Shown one piece after another: positions 23,584 to 34,888 of a stretch of DNA of 64,000 nt (its first letter is position 1; each line of letters opens with the position of its first letter). Source of the stretch: Didymella arachidicola. Its lineage: Eukaryota; Ascomycota; Dothideomycetes; Pleosporales; Didymellaceae. Where the stretch lies: contig CM049992.1 of the NCBI GenBank assembly GCA_016630955.3, positions 620,001-684,000 on the forward strand. The letters are read 5' to 3'. The position numbers were made by a program, and so were the translations under genes. The notes under the pieces were generated by a model that saw only the letters and a list, made by a program, of their open reading frames with translations, made no database searches and was not told the DNA's origin.

Positions 23584-24214
23584 ATGTCACACAGCTCTGG
23601 TGCCATGGTTATGGGCGCCAGCGAGTGCCAGATGGAAGTATGGTAATTGATGTGTTGTTTCAAATGATGGTGGTTAACTTGTGCAGATGCTCTGGAACTG
23701 GCGTATCGTCGACTCCTGCTTCCTCGCCGGCTCGTGGCACGTCAAGAACAACGCCATGTTCGCCGCATCTTGCATCGGCGCTGCGATGCTCGTAGTGACA
23801 CTCGAATTCCTGCGTCGCGTTAGCACAGAATGGGACGCATACCTGCTACGCACCTTCCAGCGTCAATTGCGTATCCAGCAGGTGGCTCTCGCTGAAACGC
23901 CTCTCTCCAACTGCTGCGACGGCCCCTCTTCCACGCTGGGGACCCAGTACGCTACTTTTCGTGCCACCTCCCTACAACAACTAGCTCGCGCCATCATCCA
24001 CGGAGTCACTCTTGGTGTTGCTTATCTGCTCATGTTGATTATCATGTCGTTCAACGGCTGGATCTTCATTTCGGTCGTTCTGGGTGCGATTCTTGGGAAA
24101 TTCTTGTGCGATTGGATGGTGGTCAGGATCCCCTTCGAGGCCGTCTTCAGGCAGGAGAAGGATGTGCGAAGGGCTTCAGTCGATGCTACTGGGCCCACGG
24201 GGTGCTGTGGTTGA
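23584..24214 (+). CDS. CTR-family copper transporter
   Basis: High-affinity Cu(I) importer acting as a trimer. Exons 23584-23637 and 23687-24214 give 193 residues. The short extracellular N-terminus is Met/Ser-rich (MSHSSGAMVMGASECQMEM). Three helices follow. The second contains the selectivity motif M134-x3-M138, and the third contains the packing motif G151-x3-G155. The C-terminus ends GCCG, a Cys pair typical for handing copper to chaperones. The first exon is needed for the Met-rich segment, and the phase-0 intron fits (donor gtatgg, acceptor gtgcag). It pairs with the divergent ferric reductase. Confidence 0.93.
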
Positions 24215-24926
24215 ACGCTGCAAGGAGCAGAAGGCCGAAATATAGCAACAGACGACATATGATACCCAATGTTACGAATAATCGATATATTATCTCTCAT
24301 TCTTCATTTGGCTGACTTGAGTGGCTGAATTCGTCTCGTTGACAGTGGAAGAATCGGACATGGTGAGATTCGTTTACTATTCCAACGTTGCAACATGCGC
24401 AGATTTGGTTCGACGTTTAATTCAGGCTTTGCCGCTGTATCCACACTGCGCAGCAAGAGTCGGCGATTGATAGCAGCAAACGTTGATAGCACCCGGAACC
24501 CAGATATCATGACCTGTATCACAATGCATCACAGCACAACTCGCCACTGAGGTCGACTGAGTCCGTAGTGCGGTGAGCAAGTTCTGTCAGTAGTGTGCTC
24601 ATGCCATGCCGGCTATTCTGTCACATCCAGACAGGGCACCGAGACGAGCCCAATAAACTTGACAATCTACTCACACCTAGAGCACCATGATGGCGAGTCG
24701 TGTGCGTGCGTTTGAGCAGATAAACTGACAAAGTACCACTCGTGGCGTTCCTTCGAGGCTCGGCCGCACTCCATTTCGCAGTCTCGAACCCGTTGGCTTC
24801 GGTGCGTTTCACGCCTGTCCGCTTGGCAATGGCGCCGATACTTCGACTGTAGCCACCGGTGTTTGGTTGGACTCAAACTCTTCTTACGTTGTAGCTTCGA
24901 TAGCAGAGTCTTGCTGTTCCGTTGAC
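24215..24926. other. Intergenic between convergent genes
   Basis: Contains the 3' flanks of the CTR gene (plus) and the Zn2Cys6 gene (minus). Nothing else recognised. Confidence 0.5.
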
Positions 24927-26459
24927 TCACGACAGGTAGAACATGTGCAGGCCGTCCTTCAAAGCGTCAATCTCGCGGCACGAGGCCACCTGCTCCGCTT
25001 GAGGGATGCGAAGCTCTCGGCCTAGAAACCTCAGTCTTCCCTCAGCGTACTCTCGTAGCTCGTCTCCAACCAGGTCCGCACTTCGTACCGTCGACAAAGG
25101 CCATAGTAAAGTCGCAGCAGATGCAACGGACATGTTCTTGGGGTTTGTGAAATGGGCAACGCTTGCACAGATATCCGAGGTCATCTGTAGTGCAATGTGC
25201 TCTGATTGTGCTAGGAGAGTTTGATTCGGAGGTCGCAGGTACCGCGCATGACCGTGCCTGATGCCGTTGAGAAAGATACGCGTCATTCGATACGAGTTCC
25301 AGAACTGGGCTACACGATTGCTCGAGTAACGGTGGATTGTCGTACCATACACATCCGCTTGTGGCTCCTCCAGCTCTTCGACTTCATACTGCCAGGAGGC
25401 AGGCAGATTCGAGACGTAGGCGATATACTTCGCCTCGAGTCGTTGCGTTGCGTCGATAACTCCCAGTGGTGTCAAGTGTCCGCCCTTGACATCTGCGAGG
25501 AAGTTGGCTAGCTCACCCGTCGAGCTGCTCATTCCAAACCGTGGGCATTCGTCTCTGTATTGCAGAGCAGCCGTTTGGAGTTCGACCAAGTCTGGAGCGA
25601 GTCGCGTGCCCGACCTCAAGCTGTCGACGCAAATAATGTTAGCTACCTGTGTAAATAGCGCTCGACCCACGAGTGTGTCCAGCTGCCTCCTGCCTCGAAG
25701 CTGGATGAGTGCCAGAGCACCTCGCGTGTGCTTAATCCAATTTTCCGGTGTGCCTGCATCAGCACAGATGATAGTTTCGTATAGGCTCAAGAGAAGGACG
25801 GACACAAGGACTGCATCTGTTGTTGCGCTTGCTGGGCTTGATAGCGCGGTGTTTGTTCTGGTCAGCGCTTTGGCGTATGACCGTTTGGCTTGGATCATGA
25901 GTTCCGGTTGTCCCAACTCCCATGCCAGCCTTGCCAGCGACGCGGCATGCACCGTTGCGGGCAGGGCAGCGTTTCCTCCACATGCACTAAGCAGACCCGG
26001 GAGGTAGTCGAAATGGCTTCCTGGCACGTAAGAGGACATGAAGTGCGCCATGGCAACATCGTCAATCGACTCCAACAGGCTCGGTCCAGGGGCAGAGAAA
26101 GACATAGCCATATTGAGCTCGTACTCATGGACGCCAGGAGGTTCGGCATTATGCGTTCCTGGTCTCAACGATTCTGTGTGCGACGGCGCATCTCGTACAG
26201 AGCTATCGAGAGCCTTATAGGTCTTCTGCGCTCTGATAGTAACGGCGGCGCTCTCATCGCGGAAGAGCTGATCGAGAGGGTTCCGGTAGCCTGGGCAAAC
26301 GATGCGCATGCGCGCGCATTGCGAGCACCCGGACTGGTTCTTATCGCACTTAGGTCCAGGTCAGTTCAATTGTCTTGAGCGTCGTGTTCCTGAGCTGACC
26401 TTAATGCGCCTTGTGCGGCAAGCAAAGCAGGCTGCAGAGGGCCGGCCGCGGTAGACCAT
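24927..26459 (-). CDS. Zn2Cys6 transcription factor
   Basis: Exons 26459-26400 and 26348-24927 give 493 residues. The binuclear zinc cluster is formed across the intron by Cys 11, 14, 21, 28, 31 and 38, with canonical C-x2-C-x6-C-x6-C-x2-C-x6-C spacing. The rest is an alpha-helical regulatory region of the fungal_trans_2 type, with no recognised ligand-binding feature. The first exon is only 20 codons, and a start at the downstream frame alone would destroy the zinc cluster. Its targets are unknown. Adjacency to metal-uptake genes on one side and the seven-TM gene on the other is suggestive only. Confidence 0.9.
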
Positions 26460-27076
26460 GTTAACGTCTTTCTGAGTGCATCACGAACGCGGGTCGCTGA
26501 ACACCCCTTATTTAGGTAAGTACTTCGCTGCTAGATCAGGCATCCAACAAGCATTGCGGGCCCCGCGAGTCTGACAACTGCCCTGAAAGCTTGTCGTGGC
26601 TTAGCTGTGCTTACGGAACGGGCGTCGCGAGATGCGATTCGTCTGACAATGAATTATGGCCGGGTTAGAGTGGCCGAGGATAAGCAGTAAGCCACAGATG
26701 ACCCACAGTGAACTTGCGAACCAAGGAAGTTTGAACAAGCAGCGACGATTGAGTAGGGTAATTGCGGCTCAGCGGGGCTGAGGCTGAGGCAGGCGCGCTA
26801 ACGAAGAGGCAGGCGCGCTAACGAAGTGCTTGCCCGTTACAGCTGCAAAACACCATCTTCCCTCTTCAGGTATACACGACGATAGGATCTCCATGCGCAA
26901 CGATCATCGCCTTGAAATGATGAATAGGATACTTAAAGGTAGGATGGGTGCACAAAGTTGACACACATCAAGAACTCACGGCTCACATCTTCACGCATTT
27001 CAACACGTCACCATACACTCGTACCATCATCAGTCAATTCACCTGACACCTTCAAACCCCCATCTTAGCATCCATC
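26460..27076. promoter_or_regulatory. Divergent promoter region with 20-bp perfect tandem duplication
   Basis: Lies between the starts of the Zn2Cys6 gene (minus) and the seven-TM gene (plus). A 20-bp unit beginning gaggcaggcgcgctaacg is present twice without a gap at 26786-26805 and 26806-26825. No other gene or motif is recognised. Confidence 0.55.
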
Positions 27077-27979
27077 ATGACCTGGCATGGACGCGACACG
27101 ATCGCTCTCATCGACCTGATCTTCTACTCGCCATGCCTGCTCCTCTCTGCTTTCGTCTGCTTCCGCCACGGCTTTAGTCGCAGTAGCGGATGGTTCTACA
27201 CTCTCGTGCTGTGTCTCATAAGGATAGTCGGCGGCATTTGCCAGTTTGTGTCGCACAGCGATCAATCAGCCGGACTGCTACAAACGATTCTGACCCTGGA
27301 CTCTGTTGGCCTGGCACCACTTCTCCTGGCTACTCTTGGGATGCTCTCTCGACTCGTTGATTCTGTCAATGCCAGCTCTACGCCGAAGTTCACGATACGA
27401 CATTTCCGGCTCGTGCAACTGGTCCTGCTAGTTGCCACCATTCTTGCCATTGTCGGCGGCACGAACATTTCCGTTGACTCGAACGGCACCTACCAGATCC
27501 AGACCACGAGCAAGGCTGGTGTTGCTATATATATCGTGGGCTTTGCGGGCATCGCACTGATGTTTCTCCTGTCAATCCCAAAGATCTCTATGATTCCAGC
27601 TAAGGAGCGTCATGTGGCTATCGCTATTGGAGTCGCGCTTCCTTTCATCGCTGTGCGACTGCTCTATTCCGTTCTTTCGGTCTTTGTCCATAACCGTCTC
27701 TTCAGCGTCGCGACCGGGAGTACAGCTGTCAGGCTCGGCATGGCAGTAGTCGAAGAAATTGTTGTTGTGTCCATGTACGCCCTCTTGGGTCTTTTCATTG
27801 ATAAGCTCGATGCTTCCTCCAAAGGTCCAATCTCGAGTCGTCTGTGGAGTTCGAAGAGGGGCGCAAGGAAGCAGCGAGCGATTTCCACAGCACCCATCGA
27901 TCCTGAGGCCCAGCATCTCAACGCTTATCCTGCTCCGCCGTCACCTCCGTACCCACAGTCCCATGGTGTCGCACGTTGA
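27077..27979 (+). CDS. Seven-transmembrane fungal integral membrane protein (DUF7702-like)
   Basis: Single exon, 300 residues. Seven hydrophobic helices fill residues 1-245, starting immediately after MTWHGRD. A polar, Pro-rich C-terminal tail follows (about 250-300; APPSPPYPQSHG). The layout with an extracellular N-terminus and the HFRLVQLVLL region is like the widespread fungal membrane family now named DUF7702. Topology resembles a GPCR, but no G-protein coupling motif is visible. Function unknown. Confidence 0.8.
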   Translation: MTWHGRDTIALIDLIFYSPCLLLSAFVCFRHGFSRSSGWFYTLVLCLIRIVGGICQFVSHSDQSAGLLQTILTLDSVGLAPLLLATLGMLSRLVDSVNASSTPKFTIRHFRLVQLVLLVATILAIVGGTNISVDSNGTYQIQTTSKAGVAIYIVGFAGIALMFLLSIPKISMIPAKERHVAIAIGVALPFIAVRLLYSVLSVFVHNRLFSVATGSTAVRLGMAVVEEIVVVSMYALLGLFIDKLDASSKGPISSRLWSSKRGARKQRAISTAPIDPEAQHLNAYPAPPSPPYPQSHGVAR

Positions 27980-28654
27980 AGAGAGTCACATGCGGTCTCT
28001 GCACTGACGGTCCTGTTCCGGCGTACCAGATTCGCGGCGCAGGGGAAACTGGCTTGCTGCAGCCAACAGAGAGTCTGTCCGCATCCATGTGACGTGTGGA
28101 TGAGTACTCATACCGGTCTGTTCAACTGCCCATATAAAGCGAGGATGGAGTAGTTGGAAGGCAAGCACGGCTCTGCGGATCTGGATCATTGCGGCCCGCA
28201 TCTCTTTGCAAAAATTAGTTATGTTGTATCGTAGCAGAATCGTAGCGCATAGAACATAGACCAAGTCACTCAAAGACTTCATCGGAATGTTTCTTTCTTG
28301 CCCGTGTCTCCGCGCATCGTGTCCGAAGACTTTGAAGGATGAGATGGACATGGTGTACTTCTCGGGCCATGTACTCCCGAATTCAAAGGCCGCGGCTCGG
28401 GACCGGGCTGACTTGCCGCGTCGACAACGCTACCCAACAATTATTGGCCATTCCTCCGCTTGCAGGAAAGGATGCGCGCTGCCACCTGCCATTGCGGAGA
28501 AAATTTTTGTCAGCCAACTCGATGATGAGCTCGGGAATAATGCGAACTCGTTCGCGCTGCGTTGTCACTACGCGTTCACATCCTCAAGGACGACTTGATC
28601 GTGGCTCTGCACCCTTCGTTGCGCCTCTTTCCCCGTTGACGTCACGCCTGAACA
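27980..28654. other. Intergenic, no gene recognised
   Basis: 3' flank of the seven-TM gene and promoter of the downstream MFS gene, both on the plus strand. Only short, overlapping frames are present. Confidence 0.5.
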
Positions 28655-30082
28655 ATGGCATTGCAAGCCACCGCCGCAGAGCAGAGCATCCAGGATGCAG
28701 AGGATCATGATGTCGGAGAGCGCCAAAGAGGATTAAGAGCATGGCCCAGCACGCGCGACGACGAGATCGTGGAGGCAGTCGAGGATCCTGAACGACAAGA
28801 GCAGGAGTCAGAGAAGGCAGCTGCACCAGCTCTAGCCAGAGTCTTCTCGCGGAGATCCGCAGCCTCGTTCGACCCTGGACCAGCACCAGAAGGAGGCTTG
28901 ACAGCGTGGATCCAGGTCTTCTGCACGCACCTCACGATATTTTCGACTTTCGGCTTCTTCACGTCCTTTGGTGTCTATCAGACTTACTATGAGAACGAGC
29001 TCGGGATCGCACCGTCAACTATCTCGTGGATCGGCTCTATACAGGTCTTCTTCCTTTTCGGCATCGGGGCCTTCTCAGGCCGTGCTACCGACGCTGGACT
29101 CTTTCAGCCGGTGTACATTGCAGGCGCCGCCTTCCAACTCGTTGGGATCTTCACGATGGCGGAGTCAACAAAGCTTTGGCAACTGTTCCTCTCGCAAGGA
29201 GTCTGTCTGGGCATCGCGAACGGTCTGCAATTCTGTCCTTCCATGGCTTTGGTCTCGACCTACTTCGTGAAGCGCCGCGCCTTTGCGCTTGGCTTCACAG
29301 CTCTGGGATCCTGCACCGGAGGTGTCATCTTCCCTGTCATTGTTCAGCAATGTCTACCGACACTCGGCTTCCAATGGACCATTCGGATCATTGGCTTCAT
29401 CATGCTGACACTCAACGTCATCACCATCTCCTTGTACCGAACGCGCCTTCCCCCAAGGAGGACTGGAGATATCTTCGACTGGGCCTCTTTCAAAGAGGCA
29501 CCCTACGCTTTGTATTGCGCGGGCATGTTCTTCAACTTCTGGGGCATGTATTTCGCTTTCTTCTACGTTGGCTCGTATGGTCGAAACATTCTTGGCGTTT
29601 CGTATCAGCAGTCGATTAATCTGCTGCTTGTCCAAGTTTGCATGGGTTTCATCTTCCGTTTGCTGCCCACCTACTACGCCGATAAGATCGGCAGTCTCAA
29701 TACGCTTATTCCTTTTGCATTCATCTGCGGTGTTATGATGTATGGCTGGATCGGCGTGCGCTCGGTGGGCAGTTTGTATGCTTTTGCTGTCCTGTATGGC
29801 TCTGCCAGCGCTGTCATTCAGGCTCTTTGGCCGGCATGCATTGGATCCATGAGTCGCACGCCAGATTTGAAGAAGACTGGTATTAGGATGGGCATGGCTT
29901 TTACGATCGTTTCCTTCTCGAGTTTCACAGGACCGCCTTTGGCAGGCGCGCTAATTCAGCAGCATGGCGGGAACTATACCTATGCAAACATATGGGCGGG
30001 GACATCTTTCTTCGTGGGTGGTGCCTTGCTCGTTGCCACTCGCTTTGCGCTCGTTGGCTGGGATTGGAGGGCTAGGATATGA
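28655..30082 (+). CDS. MFS monocarboxylate-type transporter (MCT/MCH family)
   Basis: Single exon, 475 residues. A charged cytosolic N-terminus of about 85 residues ends in the family signature PEGGLTAWIQVF. Twelve helices follow. Helix 1 continues FFTSFGVYQTYYENEL and the next helix begins with STISWIGSIQVF, both characteristic of fungal MCT-like proteins. The fungal members include the riboflavin carrier Mch5 and many uncharacterised porters. The substrate cannot be told from sequence. No biosynthetic gene lies beside it. Confidence 0.9.
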   Translation: MALQATAAEQSIQDAEDHDVGERQRGLRAWPSTRDDEIVEAVEDPERQEQESEKAAAPALARVFSRRSAASFDPGPAPEGGLTAWIQVFCTHLTIFSTFGFFTSFGVYQTYYENELGIAPSTISWIGSIQVFFLFGIGAFSGRATDAGLFQPVYIAGAAFQLVGIFTMAESTKLWQLFLSQGVCLGIANGLQFCPSMALVSTYFVKRRAFALGFTALGSCTGGVIFPVIVQQCLPTLGFQWTIRIIGFIMLTLNVITISLYRTRLPPRRTGDIFDWASFKEAPYALYCAGMFFNFWGMYFAFFYVGSYGRNILGVSYQQSINLLLVQVCMGFIFRLLPTYYADKIGSLNTLIPFAFICGVMMYGWIGVRSVGSLYAFAVLYGSASAVIQALWPACIGSMSRTPDLKKTGIRMGMAFTIVSFSSFTGPPLAGALIQQHGGNYTYANIWAGTSFFVGGALLVATRFALVGWDWRARI

Positions 30083-30483
30083 GTATCTTTGTCTTTTGGC
30101 ACTTTGCCTCTTTTGCAACTATCACCTCTTGCTGCGCGTTATATCAACGTCAAATTTCAGCATCTATAAGAATTCTCAGGTTACAAGACGACCGTGATTA
30201 CGACTGAATGCCTCCAAAGACTTTGAACCGCTGCGGCGCATTGCTCCCAGGCAAGGCGTATGAGGTGACAACCCTCTTCAAGCGCAATTCGAAGTGAGAG
30301 AAAGCACAGGCGCTACGGGTACGCATGCTTTTACTGCTGGAAGATCATGTATACAAATGTCCCTCACATGCAAAGCAGAGTAGTCGAAAATGAGCTGCAG
30401 ATCTCCAAGAAGGTAGGGAACGTTCAGAAGCAACAACAATCACATCTCTAATGGCTCCAGCAAATCTTTGGGATGTGACAGCC
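30083..30483. other. Intergenic between convergent genes
   Basis: Contains the 3' flanks of the MFS gene and the C2H2 gene. Nothing else recognised. Confidence 0.5.
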
Positions 30484-32762
30484 TCAGAAATTATGCCCGA
30501 AATTGAGAGATCCATCCAAATCTGCACTTTCGATGTCAAGCCCCAAATCGACGAGGTATGTGTCATCGTAGACAGGTGGAACAGTCTCAAGAGCATGCGT
30601 AGCTTCTAAGGGAGATCCCTGATGGTCAACCCTGCCTGATGATCCGAACGCGTTGGTGTCTGGTAGTGTCGTTTGGTCAGTCTGCAGTGACAGAGCCAGG
30701 TCAGAGAAGACGATGTTCATCCCATCTGCGCTTGGATCGGTATCGACGGAAAGAGCGACGGGTGTCATCGAAGCGATCTGGTATGCACGAACGATGTCAA
30801 CGATCCCAACAAGGACGCTCGTTGCGGCGGCGATCTCAGGCGGCAGCAGAAACTGAGGTGCATCTCTCAAAAGCTGCAAATATCGTGTCCGAGCATCGTC
30901 CAGCTGGCTCACAAAAGCCAAACGTGTGTCGACTACGTCTTGCAAGGTAGGGACAGGTTCAATCCCCATCGATGCCGCTTGGCTGATTGCTTCTTGCAGC
31001 ATCATGTCTTGTAAAGCTTCGTAGGACAGCTGATCGTTGACAAGGATCTGAGGATTGTTCGGCGGTATTGGAGCCATCTGAATCCGACTTCGCTCCTCTA
31101 AAAAAGATCGATCCTGCTGGCACCACGTGAGTACGCTTGGGGCCGCCCAGCCAGGCTCGCCGTTCCCTTTGCAAAATGTTAATGAGGCCAACATATCTCA
31201 GGTGAAGACTTACAAGGTGATGGTATAGCGGTAGCACCGGGATATATCTTGAGATACAACCTTGCCCAAGGGATGATAGGATTCCCTCTTTGTGCAGGTA
31301 CGTGCCTGCAAGCGTTTGAGCTCCCATGGTCAATGACAGACGTGCGGTTGACAAAGTTCTCCTGACATTGAGAGCAATGATGATAATAAGGAATAGGCCC
31401 TCCCGGCCGCCCAGCGTGGGCTCGCTTGATGTGATTTCGTATCTGCGACATGTGCTTCTGGCTACAGCCAGTGCAAGGAGGTGGGGATGCAGCTTGCAGC
31501 CACATGAACCAGTGCTTGTATACAGGGCAATCTAGAAGGCGGGATTGCGGGTCAGGAGCCTTTTCACGCCCGTGGTCTCCTGGCTTTGGGCGCTGAGCCT
31601 TTCCGTCCCGCTGGTCTCGTGGGTCATGTGCTGGATCTGACGTCCTTGAAGACCTCCTCGCAGGTCGTGTATTCGCAGCTGAGCGGTGATTGCGAGATGA
31701 TGATGCCTGCGACGCATGACCTGGACATTGCCGTTGGCCTTCACCCGAATCGTGCTCGGGAATGTTGCAGTCGATAGCGTCAACGACCTGGTGTAACTCA
31801 GCGAGAGCTCGAGCGAACGGGCCATAGGCATGAGACCTGCAACCAGTGTCAGTGCTCTTCTTGTATCCTGTTGTCAACGGACTCACTTTTGTTCCCTCAA
31901 TGCTTGTGCGAGTGCTGCCCACCGTGTGAACAACCTGTTACATAATTGCGAATATTTGGCGGGGTCGAGTCTCGCATGCATCTCGTAAAACGTCTTCCAG
32001 GCCGCGACTGGAAGATTGCTGACCACGTCATGGTCCGCTCCTGCTGCGAAGACATCATCGTTATTCTCGACGTTGATGCTGGAGTCTTCAAGCGACCGAG
32101 AAGCAAGGAACAGTGCTCCTAACGCAGTGGATGCTGGCTCTTCTTTTATGAAGTCAGCAGCTGATGTATCAATACTGCGGCGAAATCGCGGTTGCGATGC
32201 GGGACGACAGAGTCGGGAATGTGTATTGCGTTCGTGTTTGAGCCTTGCATCTTGGCGGTTGAACTCTTTGCGGCAGTCACCAGCCCGACAAGCATACATC
32301 TTGGCATGTATACGGTTGTGCTTATGACGCACATGCCTCGCTAGGTTGCCCCGCCGGTACGTACCCGTGAACTTTGTGTAACACTGACCGCATGCTACGA
32401 CGCCTGTTCTCGGCTCGACAGACGATGCCGACGACGCTTGAAGTGTCGATTTGTGCAATGACGGGCTCGGCGTGTCCGATGGCAAAGACGGCGCCCGATG
32501 AACGGTATCGTATTCGTAGATTGAGGATGCAGGTGTCTCATAGACCGAGTCTGTGAGCGAGTCTTGCTACAAAGCCGTCAGCACAATTGCAGAGGCTGGT
32601 CAAGTAGTAAAAGCATACCCTCAAATTGTATGAAGACCAGGACGCAGCTGGACCGTGTCGACCAGCCAAGGTACGGGATGTAGATTGTCGCGCGAAGGCC
32701 AGGCTCAGAGCACTGTCATTGCGTTGACCGTCGTTGTTGCCTTGGCTCACATGGCGCGACAT
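30484..32762 (-). CDS. C2H2 zinc-finger protein, putative transcription factor
   Basis: Four exons in transcription order: 32762-32619, 32566-31887, 31836-31214 and 31166-30484; 709 residues. Finger 1 has C107, C110, H126 and H131. Finger 2 has C141, C146, H159 and H164, so both have slightly widened spacings. Exon 3 holds further zinc-ligand candidates (CTGCSQ..NHIKRAH and HHCSQCQ..DHGSS). The N-terminus is polar and Ser-rich. The C-terminal 200 residues are acidic and hydrophobic, as in an activation domain. Gene structure rests on phase-consistent introns of 47-52 bp. DNA target and pathway are unknown. Confidence 0.82.
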
Positions 32763-33873
32763 TGTGCTCGGATAGATTGACGGTAGGTCGTGTTTGCGAG
32801 GGCTTTGTATCCAGCAGGAGCAGAGAAGTGTATGGCTCAACGCGAAGCTGAAGAGTCTGAATAGCTCCCATGCAGGGGAGCCTTGAGATTCATATATGCC
32901 AGCCTTGTCTCTGTGTGACGACCGTACGGACGACTCGACCGGGAAGTGTGCAACTGAGCAGCTAATACACGAGGCATGCTGTGTATGTGCAAGTGTGCGA
33001 CACTTGCAGCCGAAAGCGCCCAAAGCAGAGCTATTCGCTCGAGGGGCTGGCTGACTCGCTGTATTAGCGGCCGGGGAACTGTCGGAAGTGCTGAAATACA
33101 AGGGAGGTGCTGGTCGAGGCCTGGAGCTATGGCTGCCATTGAAGTCTGACGTCAGAGCAGTGGGAAGCAGTCCGACAGGCGTGCAACTGTGCTACTAGCT
33201 CCAAAATAGCCGCTCAAAGTTGCCCTTATGTTGTCGCGCAATGTCTGTGAATGGGGCTGTGCCGGGCTGCGTGGCTGTGTCACCTCAATCCTAAGCCAGA
33301 GCAGGCATTTGAGCTACTCAACAATGCTGCCAACTCGGACATGAGCTCAAATTGAGCAGGAGGCTGATTGCGGAACTGTTTGACCATCTGTGTGTGCCGT
33401 CTTGTCCGCGACATGTTGGGGTGTCAACGCTGCCTTGTGGAAATGCAGGATGGGCTGATTCGAGGCGGACTAGACGGGGCGCAATGCTGAAGGACTCCCG
33501 GGTGGCGAGATCCGCAAAGGACTGTTTCTGTTTATCAACAATTGACCATGGACACGCGTGGTATGGTATCTGTACGCGGAAATCCTGGCAGAACTGACTC
33601 TGACGTCTGGGGACACGGTTCCGTGGCGATGAGGGGAGAAAGTCTGGAGTTTTCAGAAGCGAAGCTACAGAGTGTAAGTGACTGCAGTAGGATACCGTTG
33701 CTGATGGAATTGATGCTGTTCTTGATGCATGGGCGTGGGAGGTACTCAGACCGTGACGCATGCATTAGTCGTTGTTCGACGCGTTGCGTTGTCAAGCGTC
33801 GAATGCTGCGCCACAAGGCTAAACTCAATATCGATATCCAAGACAACGCATTCGATCCACGGACGGCGTGCAT
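32763..33873. other. Intergenic, no gene recognised
   Basis: Promoter of the C2H2 gene at the left and 3' flank of the VOC gene at the right. Short overlapping frames on both strands look like noise. Confidence 0.5.
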
Positions 33874-34888
33874 TTAGAGCTTGGATGCACCTTGACCTGT
33901 CAAGACGAAGTTCCACTTGACCCCACACATATTGACAACCCCGTTCTTGCACACCCCTGTTTTCCTTGCCCTTTGAAGGATGGCCTCTAGGCTGCCCTGC
34001 CCTCTCACACCGACCGTTATCGAGACCAGCCCTTCTGTACGTGAATCCTGGCCCGGAACGAAGCCTAGCCTAGCGTTTGTGAATGCTAAGAGGTCTCGAC
34101 TTCTCGCGACCCCGAAAGTCTCTTCCCATTGCCGAGCGGCCGCTTCGTGTCCGTAGTCACCAGGTTGCAGCCGGAGTATACAGCCCTCGAGCGAGAGGTG
34201 CGCAGCTCGTCTCATGCCTGGGAAGTATGTCTTGTGGTCTGAACCGCATGCATGCCAGGGCGAGAATCGCGATTTGAGGGGCGTAGGGTTGTCGGGACTG
34301 GGTGTATGGCTGTCGAGCTCTGGCATCATGCCGCCTGCACACATTAGCATCTTGCTGGTCCAAGGGTCCGTATCTCAAGCCATACCTTTGATGCCCTTGG
34401 GATGATACTGCACGAACACAGTCTTGCCGTGCTCCTGGCTGGTGATAACCTTCGCCAAACCCTTCGATTCGATGTACTGGCGCCGCGTCTTTGCGTCTTC
34501 AGTCTGCATAATGATCATGTAGCCGCCATCTCCGCGCTTATCGAGCAGACGCCCAGCCGTGGTGCCGTCTTTGAAGGGCGAGACCACTTCGATGATGTCG
34601 CCGCCGAGCGGAACTGCGCTTCATGTTGGCCAGGGCGAGCTTGTATTTTCAAGTAGCATACTCAGGAAGTTCTGTAGTCCCCACCGACTCACGGCTGGGT
34701 CTTCGTAGATGACGTACACGCCAAGTACATGGGTCTAACGCCCCTGATCAGTACAATAGAGGCACAGAGTACAGTGCTCATACCAGGAGCTGCCTGGCTT
34801 TGTCGATATCCTTTGCTACCAAGGCAATCTGCCGCAATCGTGTGGGCGATGGTCCCAAATTGGGTACTGCCGTCTCTTTCGATGCCAT
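33874..34888 (-). CDS. VOC-superfamily (glyoxalase-like) protein
   Basis: Four exons in transcription order: 34888-34784, 34734-34662, 34613-34386 and 34334-33874; 288 residues. Residues 14-90 form a VOC beta-alpha-beta-beta-beta module: RLRQIALVAKDIDKARQLL, then LGVYVIYEDPA, then PLGGDIIEVVSP. A second half contains KVIFVQYHP-like strands (here TVFVQYHPKGIKG) and GMMPELDSH. VOC enzymes bind a divalent metal and act as glyoxalases, dioxygenases or isomerases; the reaction here is unknown. The second intron donor is gtatgc at 34661, not the attractive gtgagt earlier in exon 2, because only this keeps NFLIPLGGD in frame. Confidence 0.85.

Noticed and set aside
34614..34700. gtgagt donor at the end of EDPA in the VOC gene
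   Set aside because: Using it breaks the frame of PLGGDIIEVV. The gtatgc donor downstream preserves it and retains WGLQNFL.
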